Notes: generated from the letters alone by a model not told the origin. DNA of 64,000 nucleotides from Acinetobacter genomosp. 15BJ (GCF_000400715.1 NZ_KE007347.1:372001-436000); one strand, 5' to 3'; counted from the first letter of the stretch, positions 34,653 to 44,285 are shown. Program-made: numbers and translations.

Positions 34653-35846
34653 ATGAAAAAGACAGCGATTGTCGCGATGCTTGCTGCAATTTATTTGGGG
34701 ACCACATCCCATGTTTTTGCACAAAGCTCAGCCCTAGAATGGAAAAGCGAAGACGGAACGGATTCAGTTAAACTCGGTGGTGTGGTTCGACTCAACCAAC
34801 GCTATGAAAATTGGGAGGGGCCCAATGGCGGTTTTGGTAAGCTGTATTTCGATATTTTCAGGGTTGACCTAAAAGGTAAATTTGATGATGCCTATTTCAA
34901 TGCCAGTTATTTATTCCAAGATCAAGAGAAACGCTCGATTGAGAAAGCTTATGTCGGCTATAAGCTTGATCAAAATAATAGTATTGAAGCAGGGCTGGTG
35001 TATAAACCTTTTGCAATTTACCCTTATCCGCAAAATGGCTGGACTTATCATATTCCATTTTTCTTGGGCTACGGCAACAACATTGCACCGGGTTTGAACT
35101 GGAATTTTAATAACAAGGATTGGGATATCAAACTGGGCTATTATCCGCAAATGCTGGATACCAGTCTGCGTTATTCACCAGAAAGTGCGACTTATGATGA
35201 TTTGGCTGAGAATGCTTTCCCCACCCAAAAAGCTTATCAAAATGAAAAGCGCCATCAATTGAATACGCGAATTGTACGTAAATTAGACACTGATTTTGGT
35301 AAGCAAGAATTTGGTGTGTCGGGGGCAATTGCGCAATTGCATAATAAAACCACTGACAAGAATGGCCAATATTATGCAATCGGTTTGCACAGCGATAATA
35401 ATTACAAACGCTTTAATTTACAGAGTTCTGTGATTCATTATCAGTATGATGCCAAAAATCCAGATGGGGTTAGCAATGACATGACCTTGATGGGTAATAA
35501 CGGTTTTACCCCTGCGTATTTCATTGCTTCAGAGGCGACGGTTGCCAGTTTAAATTTGGCCTATACCTTACCTGTGCAGGATATGGGCAAACTCAAAGCC
35601 ATCCGTTTCTATAATGACTATAGTTATATGGACAAGAAACGTGATGATTGGTCAGCCTCACAGATGAATACCACAGGGATGATGTTTATCGCGTCACCGT
35701 TCATGGTTTGGGCAGATTATACTTGGGGTAAAAATGCCAATATTATTGGTGGTGCATCCAATGCCACAGGTTTTACTTCAACGGTTTCACCTTATAGCGA
35801 CCAATGGCTTTATCGAATCAATCTCAATATTGGCTTTAGTTTCTAA
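34653..35846 (+). CDS. Outer-membrane porin of the Rieske cluster
   Basis: A 397-residue beta-barrel protein. The signal peptide (MKKTAIVAMLAAIYLGTTSH, then VFAQS) is followed by many aromatic-rich strands and ends in NLNIGFSF, a C-terminal Phe. It resembles OprO/OprP-like porins. AAGGAAG lies before the ATG at 34653. An IclR-type palindrome and a hairpin precede it, so it is probably expressed from its own promoter with the catabolic genes and lets the substrate in. The solute is unknown. Confidence 0.88.
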   Translation: MKKTAIVAMLAAIYLGTTSHVFAQSSALEWKSEDGTDSVKLGGVVRLNQRYENWEGPNGGFGKLYFDIFRVDLKGKFDDAYFNASYLFQDQEKRSIEKAYVGYKLDQNNSIEAGLVYKPFAIYPYPQNGWTYHIPFFLGYGNNIAPGLNWNFNNKDWDIKLGYYPQMLDTSLRYSPESATYDDLAENAFPTQKAYQNEKRHQLNTRIVRKLDTDFGKQEFGVSGAIAQLHNKTTDKNGQYYAIGLHSDNNYKRFNLQSSVIHYQYDAKNPDGVSNDMTLMGNNGFTPAYFIASEATVASLNLAYTLPVQDMGKLKAIRFYNDYSYMDKKRDDWSASQMNTTGMMFIASPFMVWADYTWGKNANIIGGASNATGFTSTVSPYSDQWLYRINLNIGFSF

Positions 35847-35868
35847 ACGTACTAATTAACAAGTTGTT

Positions 35869-35899
35869 AGAGTGAGTCATACCGATGATTCACTCTTTT
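35869..35899 (+). terminator. Terminator after the porin gene
   Basis: Stem AGAGTGAGTCAT / ATGATTCACTCT with loop ACCG and one G-U pair, then TTT. It closes the Rieske region and lies before the convergent AraC gene. Confidence 0.75.
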
Positions 35900-35913
35900 G
35901 GTTTTGAGGGATG

Positions 35914-36909
35914 TTAAGCAAGGTGATTCTTGCGATATTCAGACGGAGAGATATTTTCCCATTGTTTAAAGGCACGGCTAAAGGCACTTTGTTCGGCATA
36001 ACCCAGTAATAATGCGATTTCTGTGAGTGAGAGTGCTGACTTGGTCAGGTAGGTTTTTGCCAGTTCTAAGCGAATGCTTTTGACCAGATCACTGTACTGT
36101 AAATTATAGCCACTGAGCTTACGATAAAAGCTTCTTAGCGACAGATTCATCTGTTTGGCAATATTCTCTGCCGAAGGTTCGCCAATTTTAAGCATATTGA
36201 CGATGAGCAACTGCAAGTCCTTCAAGAAAGTATCTGGATTGGGAATACTTTTGAGCAGGGCTTCTGCTTGTTGGTCTAGCAGTTTTTTTAAATGTGGATC
36301 ACGACTTGGGATCGGCAGATGCAGAATTTCAAGCGGCAACCATAGTCTTAATACATCTGAATCGAAACTGACGGGACAGCCATACACTGCTGCATAGGGG
36401 GTAATATCGACTGGTGCAGTGGCAGAAAATTCGATTTTTAAGGGACAAATCTCAGGTTGTTGCAAGATCTTACGGATGGTACTCAAAACGCCGGAAAGAA
36501 GAACTTCATTGGAAAGTTGCGAGTTCTTATGCACCACGGGTGTCCAACACATACAAAAGCGATCTTCCTTTTGCACAATGGAGAATGAGGCTGAGTTCTG
36601 CAACAGCGGCTGGAAGTTTCTGAAACAATTCAGAAAGCCAATCAGATTCGGACTAGAAAGCGCCAAGTAACCTAAAATATGAATATGATGTGGTTCTGCC
36701 AACTCACCAATAAAATGTCCCAGCACTGGCGTGGGGTGCTGTTGATAAATCTGTTCGAGTAAATTCCACCATTTGTGCAGTGGCATTCGGGCCTGATGGG
36801 CATACTGTTTACTGAGCTCATCTAACTGCAAATTTAAAATATTGTTTTGTTGTAGATACTTTGCAATGAGCTCTAACAGAACCGATGGAATACTTGGAAT
36901 TTCAGTCAT
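35914..36909 (-). CDS. AraC-family regulator (VirS-like, with Arabinose_bd domain)
   Basis: A regulator of about 331 residues. The N-terminal part has the variable ligand domain found in VirS/OruR-like proteins (SVLLELIAKYLQQNN, then LGHFIGELAEPHHIHILGYL). The C-terminal part holds two AraC helix-turn-helices (AENIAKQMNLSLRSFYRKLS and LSLTEIALLLGYAEQSAFSR). I chose the ATG at 36909 by family length; the frame stays open to 37029 and no start has a clear ribosome-binding site. It is divergent from the flavin monooxygenase, which it likely controls. Confidence 0.87.
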   Translation of the reverse strand: MTEIPSIPSVLLELIAKYLQQNNILNLQLDELSKQYAHQARMPLHKWWNLLEQIYQQHPTPVLGHFIGELAEPHHIHILGYLALSSPNLIGFLNCFRNFQPLLQNSASFSIVQKEDRFCMCWTPVVHKNSQLSNEVLLSGVLSTIRKILQQPEICPLKIEFSATAPVDITPYAAVYGCPVSFDSDVLRLWLPLEILHLPIPSRDPHLKKLLDQQAEALLKSIPNPDTFLKDLQLLIVNMLKIGEPSAENIAKQMNLSLRSFYRKLSGYNLQYSDLVKSIRLELAKTYLTKSALSLTEIALLLGYAEQSAFSRAFKQWENISPSEYRKNHLA

Positions 36910-37253
36910 AGTTACATTGCTCGTCTCGAAGTCACATCCTTTAACTCTATCCCGATCAATCAGCCAATAATTTTCACTGATTAAGGTATTTATCTTAGCG
37001 GATTCAAATCCAAGCCTATTTATCATCAAAGGACAGAATAGCGGTATGAAGTACCCAAACTGTTGAATGAATCATCAATTACATCTTATTTGTTATGATC
37101 CTTTATTCACTTGACTTTGATTATTTTAATCTGGCATTGACGGTCAAGTCTTTATTGCACAATCAAATTATTTTCCACAGATAGCTCGGTTTATAAATTT
37201 GTTGATTTATGAATGGGTTGAACTGACAAGATTTTTATATTTGGGAGTGGAAA

Positions 37254-38735
37254 ATGTCAGATTTAAAGCAGGATATCGTAGTAAATAATCATCGGTTTGA
37301 TGTGGTGATTATCGGGGCCGGTTTTTCTGGAATTGCCGCTGGAATTAAGCTGAAACAGCAAAATATCAATAACTTTATTATTGTCGAAAAATCAAATGAA
37401 GTAGGTGGGGTCTGGCGGGAAAATACCTATCCGGGTTGTGAGTGTGATGTACCATCTTCGATTTATTCCTATTCATTCGCACCGAATCCAAACTGGAGTC
37501 ATATTTTCGCGAAACAAAAAGAGATCCAGCAATATATTCAGGACGTCACTAACCGCTTTAAGATGGATCAGCATATTCTGTTTAATACCGAATTGCAGCA
37601 AGCCTCATGGTTGCATGAGCAACAGTGTTGGCAAATTGAGACCAATCAAGGCATCTATCAGGCACGCTTTGTATTTTTTGCGGTGGGTCCGTTGAGTGAA
37701 CCGACAATGCCGACGGTGAAAGGTTTAAATCGTTTTAAAGGTGAGGTCTTCCATTCTGCACAATGGAATCATGCGGTTGATTTAAGCAATAAACGCGTCG
37801 CCGTGATTGGAACAGGCGCCTCGGCGATACAGATTATTCCTGCAATTCAACCGATTGTTGATCAGCTTTATGTATTTCAACGCACCGCGCCATGGGTGAT
37901 TCCGAAACCGAATCTGGTGCTGCATGATGCATCTAAAAATGTTCAGCAAAAAGTACCCTTTACCATGCACTCTCTACGCAAATTGACCAGTGTGTCGATG
38001 GATATGTTTAGTTCCAGTGTCAATCAACCAAAAACCTTGGAAGCTTTAGGTAAGGGTTTGATTCACTGGATGCACTACCAGATTCAAGATCCAGCATTAC
38101 GAGAGAAAGTCAGCCCCAAATTTACTTTGGGCTGTAAGCGAATTTTATTTTCAAATAGTTATTATCCTGCATTGGCAGCCAAAAATGTGGAACTGATTGA
38201 TCAAGGCGTGAAGGAAGTCACGGCAAAAGGTATTCTTGTGGATGGTCAAGAAATTCCGTTGGACATTATTGTTTGGAGTACAGGTTTCGAGGTAGCAAAA
38301 CCACCTATTGCCAAACGGATTATGACCAAAACGGGTGTGTTGCTGGATGATGTTTGGAAAATCAATACAGTACAAGCCTATAAAGGCTGTGTGGTGAAAG
38401 ACCTACCCAATGCCTTTATGCTGCTCGGTCCGAATAGTATTAGCTATAACTCCTTAATCAGTGCTGTTGAAAACCAGATTGACTATGCCGTGAAAGCCAT
38501 ACGTTTTGTATTGGACAATCATTTAAGCAGTTTTGAAATCTCTGCTTTTGCCGATACTCAATATAATCAAAAGTTGCAAAATAAGTTGAATGCCTCGGTG
38601 TTTAAGCAAGGCGGATGTGCAAGTTATTATTTGGATGCGCAGCAAGTGAATGTGGCGAATTATCCATGGACCATGCAATATATGAAAAACGATATGGCGG
38701 AATTCGATAGCTATAGTTATAGCTTCCACCGTTAA
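37254..38735 (+). CDS. Flavin-containing monooxygenase, Baeyer-Villiger type
   Basis: A 493-residue FAD/NADPH monooxygenase. Seen: the FAD motif VIIGAGFSGIAAGIKLKQQ, EVGGVWRENTYPGCECD, the Baeyer-Villiger fingerprint FKGEVFHSAQWNH, and the NADPH motif VIGTGASAIQIIPAI. Such enzymes insert oxygen next to a ketone or oxidise related groups. GGGAG precedes the ATG. The neighbours (VirS-like AraC, metal-dependent hydrolase, epoxide-hydrolase-like protein) match the mycobacterial mymA-type arrangement. Substrate unknown; lipids or ketones are likely. Confidence 0.92.
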   Translation: MSDLKQDIVVNNHRFDVVIIGAGFSGIAAGIKLKQQNINNFIIVEKSNEVGGVWRENTYPGCECDVPSSIYSYSFAPNPNWSHIFAKQKEIQQYIQDVTNRFKMDQHILFNTELQQASWLHEQQCWQIETNQGIYQARFVFFAVGPLSEPTMPTVKGLNRFKGEVFHSAQWNHAVDLSNKRVAVIGTGASAIQIIPAIQPIVDQLYVFQRTAPWVIPKPNLVLHDASKNVQQKVPFTMHSLRKLTSVSMDMFSSSVNQPKTLEALGKGLIHWMHYQIQDPALREKVSPKFTLGCKRILFSNSYYPALAAKNVELIDQGVKEVTAKGILVDGQEIPLDIIVWSTGFEVAKPPIAKRIMTKTGVLLDDVWKINTVQAYKGCVVKDLPNAFMLLGPNSISYNSLISAVENQIDYAVKAIRFVLDNHLSSFEISAFADTQYNQKLQNKLNASVFKQGGCASYYLDAQQVNVANYPWTMQYMKNDMAEFDSYSYSFHR

Positions 38736-38745
38736 AAAGCAAAGG

Positions 38746-38771
38746 AGCCTTATTTGTATAAGGCTTTTTTA
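38746..38771 (+). terminator. Terminator of the flavin monooxygenase gene
   Basis: Stem AGCCTTAT / ATAAGGCT with loop TTGT and a six-T run, 11 bases after the stop. Confidence 0.88.
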
Positions 38772-38790
38772 TATCTACCTTTAATTAAAA

Positions 38791-38815
38791 ACAAAAAAAG
38801 GCACATCATGTGCCT
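38791..38815 (-). terminator. Terminator of the metal-dependent hydrolase operon
   Basis: On the minus strand, stem AGGCACA / TGTGCCT with a three-base loop followed by seven Ts. It lies 21 bases after the hydrolase stop. Confidence 0.85.
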
Positions 38816-38836
38816 AAAAGAGGAAAGTGTCAGATA

Positions 38837-39766
38837 TTAGCAGGCACGAAGTTTGGTTAAGGCTTTAACAGCAGGAGAGTGGTTTAACACCTGTAAGGCT
38901 TTGTTGGTATCACCTTCATAAAATGGGTGATAGTTGGGTTTAACCCAATGTCTTAAGCTAGAAATCATCGCGAAAAAACTGGGTACTTGTTTGCTGTGAG
39001 CGTTTTCAATCGCTGTGTGCCTTAACGCTCGAATCAGTCCGTAGTTTTTATAAGGATGGGCATTCTGGTCTTGTTGCGCTAGTTTCTTAAAGCAATGATA
39101 AATGGCAAAGGTGAATCCTGGCGCAACCGCCAACATAATCGTTTGGCGTTGCAGATAGGCAAAGGCTTTGTTATTTTCGCCGCATAAATGCATATATAGA
39201 TCGAACGCCACGCTGCGGTGTTCAACCTCTTCAGCCAGATGCCAAGTCATTAAATCCGCCATCATTTGGTCAGCGGTTTTATTTTGCCACGGTTGGTCAT
39301 CGAGACACCACGTACCCAACATGGTGGTGAAGTGCTCAACCGCAGCGGCGATACCCACGCGAATGGTTAACCAGCGATATTCCAGATTTTTGGAAAGTGC
39401 TAAACCTAAAGGCGCTGTATTGAGCTGTTTGGAGATACGATCTAATGAAGCAATAAAGTCGTCAATCTCATAGCCATAATATCTTAAATAGTCTTGCGCG
39501 ACTTTGTGAGCAGAGGCATGATGGGCTTCTTGATGTATGAAGCCTTTTACATCTGCGCGCAGCTTTTCATCGCGGACATAGGGCAGTGCTTCATTAAAAG
39601 ATCGGCACATCCAGAGTTCACCCACAGGTAAAATTAAATGCACGGCATTAATTAAATGGGTTGCAAAGGGGTTGTCATAAATCCAGTGTTCAGGCGTATG
39701 GCTAAAATCAAATTGCACACGGCGTTGCTCAAGATAATGATTTTCCAGTCGTTGTTTAGAATGCAT
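38837..39766 (-). CDS. Putative metal-dependent hydrolase (PF10118-type)
   Basis: A 309-residue protein of the family annotated as predicted metal-dependent hydrolases. Candidate metal residues: VKGFIHQEAHHASAHKVAQD, AAAVEHFTTMLG and WHLAEEVEHRSVAFD, a di-iron-like set of His and Glu on helices. GGAGGAG lies before the ATG at 39766. The start overlaps the end of the epoxide-hydrolase-like gene by 11 bases, so both are one operon. The actual reaction is not established for the family as far as I know. Confidence 0.87.
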   Translation of the reverse strand: MHSKQRLENHYLEQRRVQFDFSHTPEHWIYDNPFATHLINAVHLILPVGELWMCRSFNEALPYVRDEKLRADVKGFIHQEAHHASAHKVAQDYLRYYGYEIDDFIASLDRISKQLNTAPLGLALSKNLEYRWLTIRVGIAAAVEHFTTMLGTWCLDDQPWQNKTADQMMADLMTWHLAEEVEHRSVAFDLYMHLCGENNKAFAYLQRQTIMLAVAPGFTFAIYHCFKKLAQQDQNAHPYKNYGLIRALRHTAIENAHSKQVPSFFAMISSLRHWVKPNYHPFYEGDTNKALQVLNHSPAVKALTKLRAC

Positions 39767-40619
39767 TTGCTTCTCCTCCATTCACGGCATTGATAAAATA
39801 CTGGCTCAGTTGCTCGGCATTTTGGGCAGGAATCCAATGCGTGGCATCCAGATAAATCTCTTGATATACGCCAGTAAAAAACTGTTTGTTGAGCTGGGCA
39901 CTTTTTTTGCCAATCGCAATATCCTTATCACCCCAGATAAACAGGGTGGGTACTTTTACCTTTTTAAAGGTCGAGCGAATCGGGGCCAACGGCATACTGC
40001 GATACCAGTTAATGGCGGTGCCGATACGGTTTTCTTGAATGAAATGTTGCTGGAAGTCCTTGATTTGTTCAGCATTCATGCCTGAGTTTTTTAGCAATAT
40101 GTGGCTGAGTGATTTGGCTCTTTTAAAGAGCAGTTCCGGAATAAAGGGCAGTTGGAAAAAACCAATATAGTATGAGGTAAAAATTTGCGTACTGCTGAGC
40201 ATGGATTTTAAAAAGGCACCTGTATGAGGAACCGAGACCAAAGTGAGATGCTTGACTAGATTGGGGTATTGCTGGGCCAATTCACAGGCCACAATGGAGC
40301 CCCAATCATGACCTATCACATAGACGGGTTGTCCAAGCAGATCAATCAAGCTTTTTACATCTGCAACTAACTCTGTAATTGCATACTGAAAACGACCTTT
40401 GGGAGATGCTGCTAAGCTGTAGCCACGTTGTTCAATGGCAAAGGTTCGAAAGTTCTGCTGATTGAGAATCGTACTGGTGGCTTGCCAACTGTGTGCAGTT
40501 TCAGGAAAACCATGCAAAAGAATAACTGGCTTTCCATCGATTGGACCTGAGTCAATCACATTAAAAATCAGGTTATTACGACAATACTGGCTGTATCGTT
40601 TTTCTGTCTGTTTTGCCAT
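39756..40619 (-). CDS. Alpha/beta hydrolase, epoxide hydrolase-like
   Basis: A 287-residue alpha/beta hydrolase. Seen: LLHGFPETAHSW (HGxP oxyanion motif), the nucleophile VIGHDWGSIVA (Asp rather than Ser, as in epoxide hydrolases and haloalkane dehalogenases), the acid near FIWGDKD and His in LDATHWIPAQN. It is the first gene of a two-gene minus-strand operon with the metal-dependent hydrolase. With the monooxygenase it forms an oxygenation and hydrolysis set. Substrate unknown. Confidence 0.88.
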   Translation of the reverse strand: MAKQTEKRYSQYCRNNLIFNVIDSGPIDGKPVILLHGFPETAHSWQATSTILNQQNFRTFAIEQRGYSLAASPKGRFQYAITELVADVKSLIDLLGQPVYVIGHDWGSIVACELAQQYPNLVKHLTLVSVPHTGAFLKSMLSSTQIFTSYYIGFFQLPFIPELLFKRAKSLSHILLKNSGMNAEQIKDFQQHFIQENRIGTAINWYRSMPLAPIRSTFKKVKVPTLFIWGDKDIAIGKKSAQLNKQFFTGVYQEIYLDATHWIPAQNAEQLSQYFINAVNGGEANAF

Positions 40620-40801
40620 GCTGAGCTACTTATCAAAGAGGTTGGTTTCAATCGATAGTAATCAGCGCTATGGGCACAGTCTTGACAGTAGAGGACGGAA
40701 TTTAACTTCTTGTGCCATGGCATATACTTTTGGCACATGCAGCATATGACTTGGCACTTAAAGACGGTTGATTCGAGGGTTAAGGGGATATTGCCGTTTA
40801 A

Positions 40802-41659
40802 TCATTCGGCTTTGCTTTGTTCAAAGCGATGTTGCAGCACCGTGGTCATCTGCTGTAGTAGATTTGCGACCAGTCCTTCTTTATCCCAAGCATAGATGGA
40901 AACGGTCATGGCTTGTGCTTTACCCAAGGGTAGATATTCCCGTACCCGATGACCTGTGGTGGTGGCGACAGGCAAAAGTGATAAACCGAGACCTGTTTCA
41001 ACCCCGACCAATACACTGGCCAAACTGTTGCTGGTAAAGGCGATATAGCCATGTTGGCGGTTACGTTCAATCGCTTCAAACATCTCATCTCGATAGAGTC
41101 CACCTTGTGGAAACGTCACCAATGGCAGGGGATCAGACCATTCTCCACCATGATCGATACTTTCAAACCAGGCCATTTCCTCGGGGAAGCTGGCATGATG
41201 ATCTGAACTGGCAGCAGTTTCTTTGACGATCACAATATCAAGTTGTCCATTGCGATAGCGTTCCATAAGATCACGGCTTAATCCCGCAGTCACATCTAGA
41301 CGAACTGTGCGATGTTGTTTGCTAAAGGCACTTAAGGCCAAAGCCATATCGCTATTCATAATATCCTCAGGCAAACCAATTCGAATTGGAATCGTGCCTG
41401 ATGGATCACCCAAAATCATCTGAGCTTCTTGTTGCAGGGCTAAAATTCGCCGTGCATAGCTCATCAGATATTCACCTGAGCTTGTCAATTGTAAGGGGCG
41501 TGCATTTCGATCAATCAATTGTTTACCCACAGATTCTTCCAATCTAGCAAGCTGTTGGCTGACCGTAGATTGAGTCATATGTAAGCGCTCGGCAGCTAAG
41601 GTAAAGCTACCAGCTTCAAAGATATTGACAAAGGCGCGGAGCAAGCGTGGATCAAACAT
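40802..41659 (-). CDS. LysR-family transcriptional regulator
   Basis: A 285-residue LysR regulator. The N-terminal helix-turn-helix reads LLRAFVNIFEAGSFTLAAER then MTQSTVSQQLARLEESVG; the rest is the effector-binding domain. It is divergent from an ankyrin lipoprotein, a deaminase and an MFS gene, with about 170 bp of AT-rich DNA between them, so those genes are its likely targets. The effector is unknown. Confidence 0.93.
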   Translation of the reverse strand: MFDPRLLRAFVNIFEAGSFTLAAERLHMTQSTVSQQLARLEESVGKQLIDRNARPLQLTSSGEYLMSYARRILALQQEAQMILGDPSGTIPIRIGLPEDIMNSDMALALSAFSKQHRTVRLDVTAGLSRDLMERYRNGQLDIVIVKETAASSDHHASFPEEMAWFESIDHGGEWSDPLPLVTFPQGGLYRDEMFEAIERNRQHGYIAFTSNSLASVLVGVETGLGLSLLPVATTTGHRVREYLPLGKAQAMTVSIYAWDKEGLVANLLQQMTTVLQHRFEQSKAE

Positions 41660-41828
41660 ATCGAGTTACTCTGGAGACCAGTGTTGAAAATGATGCTTTG
41701 GATTTTGTATTCATAATCTTAATACATTGGATTAAATAATTTAATTTTTAAATAGTAATAAAGCTGATTATCCTAAGCATAGAGCTTATTTTTGATTTAC
41801 TAATTTGGGCTGATTCATGGAGGGCTTT

Positions 41829-42515
41829 ATGCACAAATCATTTCTGTCGGCTGTATGTGCGCTGGCTTTGACCGCATGTAGCCACGCAACTTCAGGAGAT
41901 GCTATGCCAGACGACGCCTTACATACTGCGGCTGCACGCAATAATGTCGCGCAAATCCAGCAGTTGCTCGCTCAACCCATTCAGATTGATACACGTGATG
42001 CATCAGGCTCAACCGCTTTAATGATTGCTACACGCGCGAATAATATCGATGCTGCACAAGTCCTGATCGATGCTGGAGCTGATGTCAATGCCAAAGATCA
42101 GATTCAGGACAGTCCTTATCTTTATGCGGGCGCACGTGGCTATTTAAAAATATTAAAGCTGACCTTAAAGCACGGTGCGGATTTGAAAAGTACCAACCGC
42201 TATGGTGGCACAGCCTTGATTCCAGCGGCTGAACGAGGTCATGTCGATACGGTACGGACACTGATTGAGGCGGGTGTGGATGTCGATCACATCAATAACT
42301 TGGGCTGGACGGCGTTATTGGAAGCGATCATTTTAGGCAACGGTAGTCAACCTTATCAACAGATTGTCGATGTGTTGATTGCTGCTGGTGCTAACGTCAA
42401 CATTCCTGATGCTGATGGGATTACAGCGCGTGAGCATGCCCATGCACGTGGTTATACCGCTATCGAAAATGCTTTATTGCGTGCAGGCGCAAAAGCAACG
42501 TTATTGGAGTATTAA
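41829..42515 (+). CDS. Ankyrin-repeat lipoprotein
   Basis: A 228-residue protein with a lipoprotein signal (SFLSAVCALALTACSHAT, lipobox LTAC), then about five ankyrin repeats, such as GSTALMIATRANNIDAAQVL and YGGTALIPAAERGHVDTVRT. GGAGG lies 5 bases before the ATG at 41829; an ATG at 41817 overlaps it. The mature protein is probably anchored in the periplasm and binds partner proteins. It overlaps nothing but ends one base before the deaminase start, so the two are coupled. The partner is unknown. Confidence 0.87.
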   Translation: MHKSFLSAVCALALTACSHATSGDAMPDDALHTAAARNNVAQIQQLLAQPIQIDTRDASGSTALMIATRANNIDAAQVLIDAGADVNAKDQIQDSPYLYAGARGYLKILKLTLKHGADLKSTNRYGGTALIPAAERGHVDTVRTLIEAGVDVDHINNLGWTALLEAIILGNGSQPYQQIVDVLIAAGANVNIPDADGITAREHAHARGYTAIENALLRAGAKATLLEY

Positions 42516-42516
42516 A

Positions 42517-42978
42517 ATGCAGCAGGATCATGATTTTTTGCGTCAGGCGATTGAACTGGCGTATCAAAACTGCGAGCAAGGTGGACGGCCCTTTGGTGCG
42601 GTCTTGGTGAAAGATGGCCAAGTGATTGCCTCAGGTGTAAATGAAATACTGAAAAGCAATGATCCAACCGCGCACGCAGAACTCTTGGCAATACGTGCCG
42701 CAAGCCAACAATTGGGGACAGCTAATTTAGATAGCTGTGCTGTATTTGCCAGCGGGCAGCCTTGCCCAATGTGCATGGCCGCGATGCGTATGGCGGGAAT
42801 TAACCGTGTGACGTATGCACATTCCAATGATGATGCAGAGGGATATGGTTTATCGACAGCAGCAATTTATGCAGATTTGGTAAAACCCTTTGCAGAGCAG
42901 TCTATGATGATTCGCTATGTTCCTGTAAGAATTGAAGCCAAGCCCGATTTGTATGGCTATTGGACGTCTATCTCATGA
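42517..42978 (+). CDS. Nucleoside/guanine deaminase (CMP/dCMP deaminase family)
   Basis: A 153-residue zinc deaminase. The zinc and catalytic motifs are DPTAHAELLAIRAA (HAE) and ASGQPCPMCMAAMRMAG (PCXXC). Length and the C-terminal DLYGYW tail suit guanine deaminases or related nucleoside deaminases. It follows the ankyrin gene by one base and precedes an MFS gene by 19 bp. The shared LysR regulator suggests a base or nucleoside salvage or scavenging unit; the exact base is not determined. Confidence 0.88.
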   Translation: MQQDHDFLRQAIELAYQNCEQGGRPFGAVLVKDGQVIASGVNEILKSNDPTAHAELLAIRAASQQLGTANLDSCAVFASGQPCPMCMAAMRMAGINRVTYAHSNDDAEGYGLSTAAIYADLVKPFAEQSMMIRYVPVRIEAKPDLYGYWTSIS

Positions 42979-42997
42979 TTGATATACGGTTAAAACC

Positions 42998-44173
42998 ATG
43001 AGTGCGATCAAGCATCAATCATTGTTGATCATCACCGTTGCTTTGGTTGGATTGAATCTTCGGCCATTTATGACTGGTGTTGGGCCTGTTGCCAATCAGA
43101 TTCGTGCCACTACAGGTTTGAGCCTGCAAGGCATTGCACTTTTAACCCTTGTACCGATGCTGCTAATGGGACTGATTGCCTTCGTTGGTCCAGTTCTGCA
43201 AAACCTCTTTGGTGAACGTCGTGCGATTCTTGGCGCATTGCTGATGATCTGCGTGGGCTGTGGTTTACGCTTTTTTATTGTACATGGCTGGGCTTTAATC
43301 TTCACCGCTGCCGTGATTGGTTTTGGCGTCGCCATGATTCAAGCAGCTTTCCCGAGTCTGATTAAAAGAGAGTTTCATGAACATCTGAGTCCGATGATGG
43401 GGCTTTATTCAGCCACATTAATGGGGGGTGGAGCCCTTGGAGCATTGCTTGCACCTGTGGTGACAAATAGCAGTGGTGATTGGAAAATCGGGTTGGCTGT
43501 TTTTGTATTGCCTGCATTGCTGGCTTTGATCTTTGCAACGTGTGTGTTGAACCAAGCAGCACAGCAGCATAAAAAAATGCCTTCGGTGATGCGGTTGTTC
43601 AATCAGCCAAGAACATGGTTGCTGATCTGTTGTTTTGGTTTAATCAATGGCGGTTATAGCTCGATTGTTGCTTGGCTTGCACCTGCATTTCAAGCGCATG
43701 GTTGGACTGCTACCGCTAGTGGAAATTTGATGGCTGTGTTGACACTGAGTCAAGCAGGGGCCGCATTGTTATTACCGTATTTATCCCGAAAGCAGCGAGA
43801 TCGTCGAATTTGGGTGGGGTTAACTTTAATTTTGCAAGTGATTGGCTTTTCAGGCTTAGCTTTTTTTGCAAATACTTTTCCTTATCTCTGGGCAATCACT
43901 GTAGGAGCGGGTTTAGGGGGATGCTTTGCTTTGTTGATGATCGTGGTGCTCGACCATTTACCTGATCCTACACATGCAGGACAGCTTTCAGCCTTGATGC
44001 AAGGTGGCGGATTCCTATTGGCTGCAATTGCACCTTGGTGGGTTGCGGTATTGCATGATATGACAGGAACGTATGCTGCAGGATGGATCTGGCATTTATG
44101 TATGGTGGTGATTGTTGCAGGATTGATGATTCGGCTTAATCCACAACATTATGAGAAAGCAATCGATTTTTAG
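42998..44173 (+). CDS. MFS transporter, CynX/NimT type
   Basis: A 391-residue major facilitator with about twelve membrane segments. The opening LLIITVALVGLNLRPFMTGV and TGLSLQGIALLTLVPMLLMG fit the CynX/NimT subgroup, which includes cyanate and 2-nitroimidazole transporters. It lies 19 bp after the deaminase, probably in the same transcript, and ends at a strong bidirectional terminator. The cargo may be a purine/pyrimidine base or an organic anion; this is inferred from the neighbours. Confidence 0.88.
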   Translation: MSAIKHQSLLIITVALVGLNLRPFMTGVGPVANQIRATTGLSLQGIALLTLVPMLLMGLIAFVGPVLQNLFGERRAILGALLMICVGCGLRFFIVHGWALIFTAAVIGFGVAMIQAAFPSLIKREFHEHLSPMMGLYSATLMGGGALGALLAPVVTNSSGDWKIGLAVFVLPALLALIFATCVLNQAAQQHKKMPSVMRLFNQPRTWLLICCFGLINGGYSSIVAWLAPAFQAHGWTATASGNLMAVLTLSQAGAALLLPYLSRKQRDRRIWVGLTLILQVIGFSGLAFFANTFPYLWAITVGAGLGGCFALLMIVVLDHLPDPTHAGQLSALMQGGGFLLAAIAPWWVAVLHDMTGTYAAGWIWHLCMVVIVAGLMIRLNPQHYEKAIDF

Positions 44174-44215
44174 ATGAGCAAAGCAAATCAGTATATTGCT
44201 GTAAGTGGGCTTGAT

Positions 44216-44249
44216 AAAAAAAACACATCTTGTGATGTGTTTTTTTTTT
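44216..44249. terminator. Bidirectional terminator between MFS and thiM
   Basis: Stem AAAAAAAACACATC / GATGTGTTTTTTTT with loop TTGT; T runs in both directions, between convergent gene ends. Confidence 0.9.
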
Positions 44250-44285
44250 AAGCATAAGTGCAGAATTTTGACTGTATAAAAAGAC

